Shown here one piece after another: positions 25,058-33,483 of a stretch of DNA of 64,000 nt. The DNA lies in NCBI GenBank assembly GCA_965656085.1, contig CBFHJA010000017.1, positions 19,543 to 83,542 on the forward strand, written 5' to 3'. A program made the position numbers and the translations under genes. Source of the DNA: Aliishimia sp965656085. GTDB lineage: Bacteria; Pseudomonadota; Alphaproteobacteria; Rhodobacterales; Rhodobacteraceae. Position 1 is the stretch's first letter. Each line of letters begins with the position of its first letter. A model generated the notes under the pieces. That model worked only from the letters and a program-made list of their open reading frames with translations, had not been told where the DNA came from and did not search any database.

Positions 25058-27556
25058 CTAGACGGACAGCACGCGTTGGATCACGAAGCGGCTGAGGGTG
25101 ATGTCGCAGCTGTCCGAACAGAAAAACCCGATCCGGTCCGCCGTCACGCCATCGGGCACGTCGAAGAAAATCACCTTCCGGCCCGGACCGGTCACCCGCT
25201 CGTAGCTGGCCACGCCCGTACCGGCCCCGGGCCCCGCGCCGTCAAGCAGGACCAGCGTGCAGGTGCCATCGGTCTGTGCGTCCACCGTGACATCCACGCG
25301 CATCCGGCTGCCGGGCGTCAATACCGCGGGCGCGTACCAGTTTCCGGTCCCGCCGGGCGTCTTGGTGGCGACACCGCCCGAGGCCGCGCCGCACTGGCCG
25401 GTCGCGTCGATGCCGGTCATATCCTCGGTGGCGCGCTGGTTCGCACCCAGCTCAAAGCCGCCCTGCGCCCCCGTGGTGTAGGCCTGCCGTGTGCCGGGCT
25501 GGCCAACCATATACTGCACAAGGCCATCGGTACTCTTCATGGCCACATTATACCCGTTGCCGGTGCTGGCCGTATTGTTCACCATGGCACCCAGATGATC
25601 GAGTTCTAGGTCGATCACCCGCACCGGCGCGCTATGCACCCACACATCGCTTCCGGCTCGCACGGTCAGTTCGACCAGCCCGCCACCCTCGTTTCCGCCG
25701 GCATCGGCGAGGTTGCTCACCCCGACAATCGCCTTGACCTCGTCGCAATTGATCGTTCGGTCATGCAGCACGGCAAGAACGGCAGTGTCGCGCAGCCCGG
25801 TGACGAGCAGCGGTGCATTGTAGCGCGCAGCGATCAACCCATCGGAGACTTTCAGGCTCTGGGTTTCGATCACTGACTGGTCTTGCATTTCGATCGGTGC
25901 GTCGTGGCATTGCTCGATATAGACGTGCTGCGCGATCAGGCTGGCATTGAACAGCCTGAAGGAGGGTGGGTTCACGATAAATCTCGCTCCGGATACGCTC
26001 CGGTCCGCCGGAGCTTCCAGCGTCAGATCATTCCCGTTGCGGGCCACTATGCGGGTGACCAGCGGGATTGCATTATTGCCGGAGAGGCTCTCGTTGGCAT
26101 TCTCGATGCAGATCACTTCGCCTGCGTCCGCATGCGGGGTATGCGCCGACAGGGTCGCAATGGTCGACCCGGCGGTTGTCGAAATCCCTTGTGCCTCGGA
26201 ATCCCTGAGAAAAACCAACCCGTTGAGGAAGAACGAGTTGCACACGAAATCCGTGCGGACAACGCCGTTATCCGCGTTGCGCGTCAGCCGTACGTTGTTC
26301 CAGTTCCCATCATCGAAGGCATTGCCCGCGACACCGCCATTGATGGCCTCAAGGCAGAACTGAACCTTGAAGTAGCGCACGCTCCAGCGTGTGTAGGGCA
26401 GGATATTGGGGGCCGAGCCGCGCTGGTCGCCCTGCCAAAGACCATGGCCGCATCCGAAGATCGACAGCCCCTCCCAAATGATATCCGCACTGGTCCCTTC
26501 GGACGCCGTGATCGCCACAAGGTCTGGCGGAACCAAACCGCGGTTCGGAATCGACATGTTGCCCGGCGAGCTGCCGCGAATCTTCAAAAGCCCGGCATTG
26601 GTCGCACCCGTGCATGCCTTGGTGTCGAACAGTACATATTTGCCACTCGGTTGCGGCGTGGTGGTCCCGGGAGGGTTGAACATCACCTCGGTGAGCCCGC
26701 TCAGATTCTGGCCCCCCGTCCAGACAAGCTGCGTGTTGGCCCAATCCCAGCTATACGGGCCACCCGGTGTAAGCGTGCCGGAAATCAGGTAGTCGCCCGA
26801 GGACCGTCCCGGCTCATCGAACGCGACGGCGAATTGCAGCGCGGCGTTCAAGGCCGCCGTGGCATCGCCGCTCAGGTCATTGGCGAAATGTTCCGGGGTG
26901 ACCGGAGCGACAGGCTTCCAGCCCGGCAAATCGGCAGGGCCATCCGTATAGCCCGGCCCCACATAGGTATATTGGCGTCCGTCAACGGTCTGCGTGTGGC
27001 CCAGCGGCATCGTCCAGCCGCGCGACACCGCATCGACGAAGCGCGCGCGCGAGGAAAAGATGTGACGCTCATAGAGCTTGACGCCGCCTGCAGTGGCGAT
27101 GTGGTGATCGGTGGCATCCGGCTCGGCCACCTCATAGGCATATGTGGTGTCCGACACGCGCAAAAGCTCGCCCACGACGACCAGCGCATAGGGGTCCGAC
27201 GTCGTGTAGGATAGCGAAGAGTTGGCCAGAAGATCGTCGTAGGTCAGGAAGTCGCGCTGGCCTGCAGCATTGCGGGAGACATGGTTGACCACGACCTGTT
27301 GCTGCGTGGCGATCAGCTTGCCGGACTGGTCGCGCACGACGAGTTTGTAAATACCGTTCACGACATAGATCGGCGGGAAATTCCCATTCGCATCCCCGTC
27401 CACAGGGTTTGCACGGCTCACCGTCAAATCCGGATCCTCGAACAACGGAACATAGGTTTCGGTGTTCCGGACAAAGATGAAGACTTGCCCGTTAGGGATC
27501 GGATTGATCGGAAAGAGCGGGACCTGCAAGGGGTCGTGGACGTTCAATATGCTCAT
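25058..27556 (-). CDS. Tailspike-like right-handed beta-helix protein
   Basis: 832 residues from MSILNVHDPLQVPLFPINP, with GAGGAACACCCC before the ATG; an upstream in-frame start adds 33 implausible residues. The first ~110 residues (PIPNGQVFIFVRNTETYVPL, NFPPIYVVNGIYKLVVRDQS) resemble the head-binding domain of podovirus tailspikes. The centre is a long Gly/Asn/Thr-rich region consistent with a parallel beta-helix (ALNAALQFAVAFDEPG, IIWEGLSIFGCGHGLWQ), and the last ~110 residues look like a beta-sandwich. No signal peptide is visible. Likely a polysaccharide-binding or -degrading enzyme for the local polymer, or a captured phage protein; neither is shown by catalytic residues I can name. Confidence 0.65.
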   Translation of the reverse strand: MSILNVHDPLQVPLFPINPIPNGQVFIFVRNTETYVPLFEDPDLTVSRANPVDGDANGNFPPIYVVNGIYKLVVRDQSGKLIATQQQVVVNHVSRNAAGQRDFLTYDDLLANSSLSYTTSDPYALVVVGELLRVSDTTYAYEVAEPDATDHHIATAGGVKLYERHIFSSRARFVDAVSRGWTMPLGHTQTVDGRQYTYVGPGYTDGPADLPGWKPVAPVTPEHFANDLSGDATAALNAALQFAVAFDEPGRSSGDYLISGTLTPGGPYSWDWANTQLVWTGGQNLSGLTEVMFNPPGTTTPQPSGKYVLFDTKACTGATNAGLLKIRGSSPGNMSIPNRGLVPPDLVAITASEGTSADIIWEGLSIFGCGHGLWQGDQRGSAPNILPYTRWSVRYFKVQFCLEAINGGVAGNAFDDGNWNNVRLTRNADNGVVRTDFVCNSFFLNGLVFLRDSEAQGISTTAGSTIATLSAHTPHADAGEVICIENANESLSGNNAIPLVTRIVARNGNDLTLEAPADRSVSGARFIVNPPSFRLFNASLIAQHVYIEQCHDAPIEMQDQSVIETQSLKVSDGLIAARYNAPLLVTGLRDTAVLAVLHDRTINCDEVKAIVGVSNLADAGGNEGGGLVELTVRAGSDVWVHSAPVRVIDLELDHLGAMVNNTASTGNGYNVAMKSTDGLVQYMVGQPGTRQAYTTGAQGGFELGANQRATEDMTGIDATGQCGAASGGVATKTPGGTGNWYAPAVLTPGSRMRVDVTVDAQTDGTCTLVLLDGAGPGAGTGVASYERVTGPGRKVIFFDVPDGVTADRIGFFCSDSCDITLSRFVIQRVLSV

Positions 27557-27912
27557 GGGGTGTTCCTCGCGATGACGTGGGCCGCGGCGGGCGCAGCGGG
27601 GGCAGTGGCTCGCGAGGGAACGTGTCAAAAATGTCTTAAGGGGTATTTGCAGCACCGAACGGTGCCCCGTGCAGAAGCGCCTTGCTCCGGCAACATCCGG
27701 ACCATCACCCGGCGTCCGCGCGATCCACGGGAATCCGACCGGGCCGTCCCGGCCATTGGCCTGATCAGATCACGTGATACAGCCCGCCACCAAACGGCAA
27801 GGATCACGACCAGAGCAGAAGTCGGTGGCTCCGAAGCAAGCAAGCCGACCTGAAAACAGGGATTTCAGTGCGGCAACGGGTGCGCTGCGTTGCAAACCAA
27901 AACGGTGTCGCG
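27557..27912. other. Intergenic region between wzc and the tailspike-like gene
   Basis: 356 nt with no credible gene. It should hold the promoter of the tailspike-like gene; on the minus strand CATTTTTGACA occurs at 27623-27633. No clear hairpin terminator for wzc was seen. Confidence 0.4.
27623..27633 (-). promoter_or_regulatory. CATTTTTGACA element upstream of the tailspike-like gene
   Basis: Identical 11-mer to 12220-12230, about 67 nt upstream of the start codon at 27556, containing a TTGACA -35-like hexamer. No convincing -10 was found. Confidence 0.33.
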
Positions 27913-30072
27913 CTAATTCGTGTAATATTTCGAGCCATAGATCGAGTAGGTGCCGTATTTGCTTCCATACCCGTACTGCTTCATTCCACGCACGCTGATC
28001 TGGTTCAGAACAAGCCCCGTCGCCTGGGTGTTGACGCTCTCGAATTCGCGCAACCCGTCGATGACCGCATGTTTGTTCGTCTTGTCCCACCGCACGACGA
28101 AAACAATCGCATCGACGTTTTGTGCAATAATGCGCGCGTCGGGCACGACCAGCACGGGCGGCGTGTCGATGATGATATGATCGTATTTCTCGCGGGACGC
28201 GTCGATCATTTCGGCGAAGCGCTTGGAGGCGAAAATATCCGCCGCGTTCCCCGTGGATTTGTCCGCGAGCAGAACATCACAGCCGACACGTTGATCCGTA
28301 AAGATTGCCTCTTCAATGGGGGTCGACTCCGACAGCACGGATATCAGGCCCTTCGTCTGGTCGGTCTTGATATATTGCGCAAACACGCGTCTGCGGATAT
28401 CGCCTTCAACCAAGAGCACGGACTTGCCCATCTGTGCCAGGTTCTGCGCCAGCGCCAAAGCAATGGTCGTCTTGCCTTCTCCGGGGAAGGACGAGCACGT
28501 CATGATGACCTGCGGCGGTTCGTCCACGTTCGACAGCAAGACCGAGGTGCGCAAATTGCGCACGGCCTCGGCGGCGGCGGAGGTCGGCTTGTCCGCCAGA
28601 TATCCCAGAGCGTCGCGGCGACGACGGATCGGCAGCAAGGGCAATTGTCCGATCACCGGATAGGTCGTGATCCGTTCAAGGTCTTCGGCGGACCGGAAAG
28701 GATTGGTCCGCGCTTCACGTCCTAAAACCAGAGCGGATGAAAACATCAAGCCAAGCAGGAAGCTGAAGGCAAGGATCAGGGATTTGCGCGGCGCGAACGG
28801 CAACACTGGGACAACCGCGCTGGACAGCACCCGGCTATCGGCTTGCTGAATCCCCTGTTGCGCCGAGGTCTCCTTCAGCCGTGACAGGAAGTATTCGTAG
28901 AGCAAGCGGCTGGCCTCGGATTCCCGCGTGAGTTGCTGCAACTCGATCAGATCAGCGCTTTGCTGCTCGATCCTGACTTGCAGTTCCTGCTGCGAGGTTT
29001 GCAATGCGTCGAGCTGCGCTTCACTTCGCGACACATCAAGCGCTGCGCGTTCGACGATCTGCTCAAACCTCGTGTCGAACGCCTCTGCCATCGCAGGATC
29101 GTCGAGACGGGGCAAGAGCCGACGCAATTGCGGGTCTTCGGTCGCCTGCACCTTTTCTTCCGGCGTGGTCAGGGCTCTGAGTTCGGCAAGCCGCTGTTCG
29201 GAAGCCGCGCGCAGAGCCTCGGTTTCGGTCACCCTGAGGCGCAAGTCCTTCAGTTGGACCTCCAACGCATTCAGCGCCGCCGGGCTCACAAGGTCGGTGC
29301 TCGCCCGTTTCGTTTTGACCGCACTTTCCGCCGCCTCGAGCGATACCTGCAATTCCGCCACGCGCTCACTGAGCCATTTGGTCGCCTGTTGAGTCGCCTC
29401 GAACTTGACCTCCAACTGATTCAGGATGTGTTGATCGACAATCGTGTCGGCGATCAAGGCGGACTTATTCGCATCGCCGCTCTCAACTGAAACCTGAAAC
29501 ACCAGCGAGTTAGGTACATTCCTGATCGTCAACCGATCCAGCAGGCCGTTTATCGTGGTATTGCGCAGGTGCCTCTGACGCGCGGCTTCATCGCTCGTGC
29601 CTGAATTGCGAGGCAGACCGATCAGGTCCCGCACCCATGACTTGAGCTTATCCATAGCCGTGTCGGGGCGGAGCGCTTCGTTGAATTCCGGATCTTCGAC
29701 CAAGTTCAACGTGTCGACGACCTTTCCGTGAAGGGACCGGCTCTTGAGGATTTCCACTTCTGTCAGGATGGTTGAGGTATCGGCCGACAAGCCACTCACG
29801 ACGCTGTCGATATCAACCACTTGGCTCTGCTGGTTGTTCAACATCACTACAGCGGTCGACCGATACATCGGCACCGCGAGGATATAGGCATAGTACCCGC
29901 CCACCAAGACGGCCAGGCCAGTCACGAACGCGATTATGAATTTGCCGCGCCACAAGGTGCGCAGCAACGTGCCGATATCGACGACGCCGCCGACAGCTTT
30001 ATCCGCGTCCTGATGGCGCGTATCCACATCAACCGGGCCGGTGACGTGTTTCGCTTGCAGTGCCTTATTCAT
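27913..30072 (-). CDS. wzc: Wzc-type polysaccharide co-polymerase and tyrosine autokinase
   Basis: 719 residues. A Wzz-type N-terminus with a first membrane helix near 45-68 (FIIAFVTGLAVLVGGYYAYI) leads to a long periplasmic coiled coil (about 200-400, rich in Glu/Ala/Leu), then a second helix near 430-450 (LILAFSFLLGLMFSSALVL). The cytoplasmic BY-kinase has Walker A SSFPGEGKTT (527-536), Walker A' LLVEGD (near 553) and Walker B HIIIDTPP (632 on). The tail 700-717 has seven tyrosines (YGYGSKYGTYSIYGSKYY), the autophosphorylation cluster. It controls chain length and export with Wza. Confidence 0.94.
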   Translation of the reverse strand: MNKALQAKHVTGPVDVDTRHQDADKAVGGVVDIGTLLRTLWRGKFIIAFVTGLAVLVGGYYAYILAVPMYRSTAVVMLNNQQSQVVDIDSVVSGLSADTSTILTEVEILKSRSLHGKVVDTLNLVEDPEFNEALRPDTAMDKLKSWVRDLIGLPRNSGTSDEAARQRHLRNTTINGLLDRLTIRNVPNSLVFQVSVESGDANKSALIADTIVDQHILNQLEVKFEATQQATKWLSERVAELQVSLEAAESAVKTKRASTDLVSPAALNALEVQLKDLRLRVTETEALRAASEQRLAELRALTTPEEKVQATEDPQLRRLLPRLDDPAMAEAFDTRFEQIVERAALDVSRSEAQLDALQTSQQELQVRIEQQSADLIELQQLTRESEASRLLYEYFLSRLKETSAQQGIQQADSRVLSSAVVPVLPFAPRKSLILAFSFLLGLMFSSALVLGREARTNPFRSAEDLERITTYPVIGQLPLLPIRRRRDALGYLADKPTSAAAEAVRNLRTSVLLSNVDEPPQVIMTCSSFPGEGKTTIALALAQNLAQMGKSVLLVEGDIRRRVFAQYIKTDQTKGLISVLSESTPIEEAIFTDQRVGCDVLLADKSTGNAADIFASKRFAEMIDASREKYDHIIIDTPPVLVVPDARIIAQNVDAIVFVVRWDKTNKHAVIDGLREFESVNTQATGLVLNQISVRGMKQYGYGSKYGTYSIYGSKYYTN

Positions 30073-30157
30073 TCAAGCCCCAAATCAAGTAAGCCCGCGA
30101 CGGACCTTTTTTGCAAATGCCCTGCGGCATCCTTACCCAATCCGCCCGCCATCAGTG

Positions 30158-31594
30158 TCAATCGCGCGCGTAAACGTCCTCATACCGCACAATGTCGTCC
30201 TCACCAACATAGGCACCGGTCTGCACTTCTACCAAAACCATGGGCACTCGCCCAGGGTTCTCCATACGGTGAACTGCTCCCAGAGGAATATAGACGCTTT
30301 CGTTCTCGGTTACGAGTTTGACTTCATCATCTACCGTCACGCGCGCCGTTCCCTCCACTACGATCCAGTGTTCGGAGCGATGGAAATGGCTTTGCAGGCT
30401 GAGCGCTGCGCCGGGGTGAACAAGTATCCGTTTGACTTGAAAGCGTTCTCCCACCACGAGGCTCTCGAACCACCCCCAAGGGCGGTGGTCCTTGGGAAAG
30501 GCCACGGCCTGATCGGCACCTTTTTGCCGAAGTGCGCTCACAGCTTTCTTTACATCCTGCGAGCAGGACATATCCGCGACCAGAACGGCGTCGTTCATCG
30601 CCACAGCGATGATATTGTCGAGGCCGATTCCAACCACCTCCACACGTTCGCTTTCCGAACGCAGAAGCGTGTTCTTGCACTCTATCGCCGTCGCCCCGTC
30701 CGATGTCACGACGCCATCTTCATCCGGTCCGCTTTCGCGCCAGACGGCATCCCAGCCGCCAAGATCAGACCAATCCGACGCAAACGGCACGACAGACAGG
30801 TTCCCTGCATGTTCCATTACCGCGTAGTCGATGGAAATATCGTCGGCCTCGCTCCACGGCTCGGGAGCGAGACGTAAAAAACCCAGATCGGTTTTCGCGG
30901 TGTCCAGAGCCGACATGACCGGCGCGACCAATCCCGGCGCGTGCTCTTCGAACGCGTCCTTGATATCCTTGGCCTTGAAGAGGAACAGACCGGCATTCCA
31001 CAGGAAATTGCCCGCATCGACCATCTCCTTGGCGCGCTCCAGATCAGGCTTCTCGACAAACCGGGACAGCTTCACCGGCGCGCCCTCCGGGCCGGGCGCC
31101 TGCGAGAGTTCAAGATATCCATAGGCGGTTTCAGGGTGCCCCGGCGCAATGCCGAAGGTGACCAGATCACCCTTGTCTACAGCGTCGAGGCCTTTGGCAA
31201 CGCAGGCCTGAAACGCATCCGCGTCCGGCACCACATGATCGGAGGGCGCCACCAGAAGCACCGCCTCGGGGTCCGTCTTGAGCGCGTGAAGCGCGGCAGC
31301 CAGCACCGCCGGGGCGGTATTGCGGCCTTCCGGTTCGATGAGGATCGCACCAGGGTCAATGCCGATCGCTTGCAACTGTTCGGTCACGATGAAGCGGAAG
31401 TCGGAATTCGTCAGCACCATCGGCGCGGCAAAGGTCAGCCCATGCGCACTGCCCGAAAGACGCTTGGCCGAGGCCTGAAAAAGTGTTTCCGTGCCCATGA
31501 GCGGCACGAATTGCTTCGGGTAACTCTTGCGGGAAAGTGGCCACAAACGGGTGCCGGAACCGCCGCAGAGCAATACAGGAACAATCGTCGTCAA
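30158..31594 (-). CDS. manC: Mannose-1-phosphate guanylyltransferase / mannose-6-phosphate isomerase
   Basis: 478 residues. The start is read as TTG at 31592-31594 because GGAGACTGTAGA precedes it and MTTIVPVLLCGGSGTRLWPL is the canonical opening; a longer frame exists but adds unlikely residues. GGSGTRLWPLSRKSYPKQF (11-29) is the pyrophosphorylase loop, FVEKPDLERA the FVEKP motif, and the C-terminal ~115 residues (RPWGWFESLVVGERFQVKRI, HFHRSEHWIVVEGTA) form the cupin isomerase domain. It makes GDP-mannose for the gmd-fcl pathway. A phosphomannomutase is not in view. It is 85 nt upstream of wzc and probably cotranscribed. Confidence 0.94.
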   Translation of the reverse strand: MTTIVPVLLCGGSGTRLWPLSRKSYPKQFVPLMGTETLFQASAKRLSGSAHGLTFAAPMVLTNSDFRFIVTEQLQAIGIDPGAILIEPEGRNTAPAVLAAALHALKTDPEAVLLVAPSDHVVPDADAFQACVAKGLDAVDKGDLVTFGIAPGHPETAYGYLELSQAPGPEGAPVKLSRFVEKPDLERAKEMVDAGNFLWNAGLFLFKAKDIKDAFEEHAPGLVAPVMSALDTAKTDLGFLRLAPEPWSEADDISIDYAVMEHAGNLSVVPFASDWSDLGGWDAVWRESGPDEDGVVTSDGATAIECKNTLLRSESERVEVVGIGLDNIIAVAMNDAVLVADMSCSQDVKKAVSALRQKGADQAVAFPKDHRPWGWFESLVVGERFQVKRILVHPGAALSLQSHFHRSEHWIVVEGTARVTVDDEVKLVTENESVYIPLGAVHRMENPGRVPMVLVEVQTGAYVGEDDIVRYEDVYARD

Positions 31595-31773
31595 TCTACA
31601 GTCTCCAGTGCGCAATACGTGACTCGCACAGCCCTCTGTTACCAGCAATATGCACAATAACAAGGCATACGCCCGGCTTGCAGCCGGAACTTGCCATTTC
31701 TTTCGTCAAACAGCCATAAAGCAGGCAATCCGACGCCTGAACCGGACCCTAACCAATCACGATGAAGCCTCGG

Positions 31774-33216
31774 TTAACCGTGCAGAGCCGCGACTGTCTT
31801 GAGAGCAGAAAATCCGTAGAGCGCCTCGAACCCCTTTTCGCGGCCATGACCGGACAATCCGGTGCCTCCGAACGGCAGTTCGACACCGCCGCCCGCGCCG
31901 TAATTGTTCACGAAAACCTGCCCTGCGCGCAGCCGCTTGGCGAGGCGCATTTGTCGGGCCCCGTCACCGGTCCAGACGGAAGCGACCAGCCCATAGCCTG
32001 TTCCATTGGCGATATGAGCCGCCTCGTCCTCATCCTCAAAGGGCAAGACGATCTGAACCGGGCCGAAAATCTCGTCCTGCGCCAGCACATGATCAGGGCG
32101 CGTACCGGCGAAGAGCGTCGGAGCGACGTAGGCCCCGGCCTCTGGCGCATCCGCTGCCACGACGCCGCGCGCGGCCATCTCCAGATCGGCGCCCTTGGCG
32201 ATAAACTCCTCGACGATCTGCTTCTGGCGTTGCGAGACCAGCGGTCCAACTTCCAGATCGCTGAGCGCCGGACCTGCGCGCAAGCTGCCATAGCGCTCGG
32301 CCATTCGCTCGATCACTTCCGCGTAGCGCGACCGGTGCACGAGGATGCGGGAGGAGGCCGAGCAAGTCTGCCCTGCATTCTGGATACCGGCATTCACGAG
32401 AAACGGCAGAGCCGCTTCCAGATCGGCATCCTCGAACACCAGTTGCGGCGACTTTCCGCCCAACTCCAGTGTCACCGGCACGACATTCGCGGCAGCAGCA
32501 GCCTGCACCAGCTTGCCCGTGGCCACAGAGCCCGTGAAAGAGATATGGTTGACGCCGGGATGCGACGTGAGCGCCGCGCCCGCCTCCGTCCCGAGCCCCG
32601 GCACCGTGTTGAGCACTCCGGCCGGCAGCCCGGCCTGCCGTGCCAGCTCCGTGAAGGCTAGCGCGGTCAAGCACGCTTCCTCGGCAGGTTTCAGAACGGC
32701 GGCGTTGCCCATCGCGAGCGCCGCTCCCACGGACCGTCCGATGATCTGCATCGGGTAGTTCCACGGCACGATATGCCCGGTCACGCCATGCGGTTCGCGC
32801 AAGGTGTAGACCGTGTAGCCGTCGAGATAGGGAATGGTCTGCCCATGCAGCTTGTCTGCGGCGCCAGCGTAGAACTCCATATACCGCGCCAAGGCGACCG
32901 CGTCGTTGCGGGCTTGCGTCAACGGCTTGCCAACGTCGCGGGCTTCAAGCTCCGCCAACGTGTCCACATTCTCAAGCACCAACTGTCCGAGCCGCGCGAG
33001 AATGCGCCCGCGTTCGAATTGCGGCATCCGGCCCCATGGCCCGTCCAGCGCCGCCCGTGCGGCCTGCACCGCCGCGTCGATCTCGGACGCGCCGCCTTTG
33101 GCGATCTGGCACAGAACGGACCCGTCGGACGGATCGGTCAGATCGAGCGTGCTCTGCGCCGCCTGCCACGTCCCACCGATGAAACATGACGCCGGATCGA
33201 TTCCCAAAACCTGCAT
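31774..33216 (-). CDS. NAD(P)-dependent aldehyde dehydrogenase
   Basis: 480 residues, the ALDH superfamily norm. GVTGHIVPWNYPMQIIG holds the oxyanion Asn, ISFTGSVATGKLV the nucleotide loop, VTLELGGKSPQLVFEDAD the general-base Glu and NAGQTCSASSRI the catalytic Cys. It oxidises an aldehyde to its acid in the cytoplasm. It is divergent from the acyl-CoA operon starting at 33430, with about 210 nt between them, so a shared control region and a role in feeding carboxylates to the acyl-CoA synthetase are plausible but inferred. Confidence 0.92.
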   Translation of the reverse strand: MQVLGIDPASCFIGGTWQAAQSTLDLTDPSDGSVLCQIAKGGASEIDAAVQAARAALDGPWGRMPQFERGRILARLGQLVLENVDTLAELEARDVGKPLTQARNDAVALARYMEFYAGAADKLHGQTIPYLDGYTVYTLREPHGVTGHIVPWNYPMQIIGRSVGAALAMGNAAVLKPAEEACLTALAFTELARQAGLPAGVLNTVPGLGTEAGAALTSHPGVNHISFTGSVATGKLVQAAAAANVVPVTLELGGKSPQLVFEDADLEAALPFLVNAGIQNAGQTCSASSRILVHRSRYAEVIERMAERYGSLRAGPALSDLEVGPLVSQRQKQIVEEFIAKGADLEMAARGVVAADAPEAGAYVAPTLFAGTRPDHVLAQDEIFGPVQIVLPFEDEDEAAHIANGTGYGLVASVWTGDGARQMRLAKRLRAGQVFVNNYGAGGGVELPFGGTGLSGHGREKGFEALYGFSALKTVAALHG

Positions 33217-33429
33217 GACCGCCTCCCTGTCTGCGTGCCATCGCAGGTTAGAGCAAAGCGCATCAAAGCTGTAAAGCGGGCGCGAGCGGGACGCCGATCA
33301 AGCCGTTTTCGTGAAACGACGTTCCGTTATGCGGTATTGGCTTGCCGAATTTTCCGGATTAACGTCGCGCCATGACCGCTTCGACGCCTCCGGCAAAAGG
33401 AGGGCGAAGCGATGGGAGGAGGAAACGCC

Positions 33430-33483
33430 ATGCCTTGCAGCAGAGCGGCCATAGCGCTGCGCGAGTTCAGGCTTGCGCTATGA
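33430..33483 (+). CDS. Short leader ORF coupled to the acyl-CoA synthetase gene
   Basis: 17 codons (MPCSRAAIALREFRLAL) directly after GGAGGAGGAAACGCC, the strongest ribosome-binding site in the neighbourhood. Its TGA overlaps the ATG of the acyl-CoA synthetase (ATGA at 33480-33483), whose own Shine-Dalgarno is poor. It contains AGA, ATA, AGG and CTA, codons rarely used in this GC-rich DNA. A regulatory leader peptide or translation-coupling ORF is inferred; no homology is known to me. The alternative is chance, with translation of the synthetase starting independently. Confidence 0.45.
   Translation: MPCSRAAIALREFRLAL

Noticed and set aside
30160..31594. Fusion of manC with an upstream peptide (MLLCILLVTEG...)
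   Set aside because: The extension would put a cysteine-rich hydrophobic leader on a cytoplasmic enzyme; the TTG start fits the family N-terminus.
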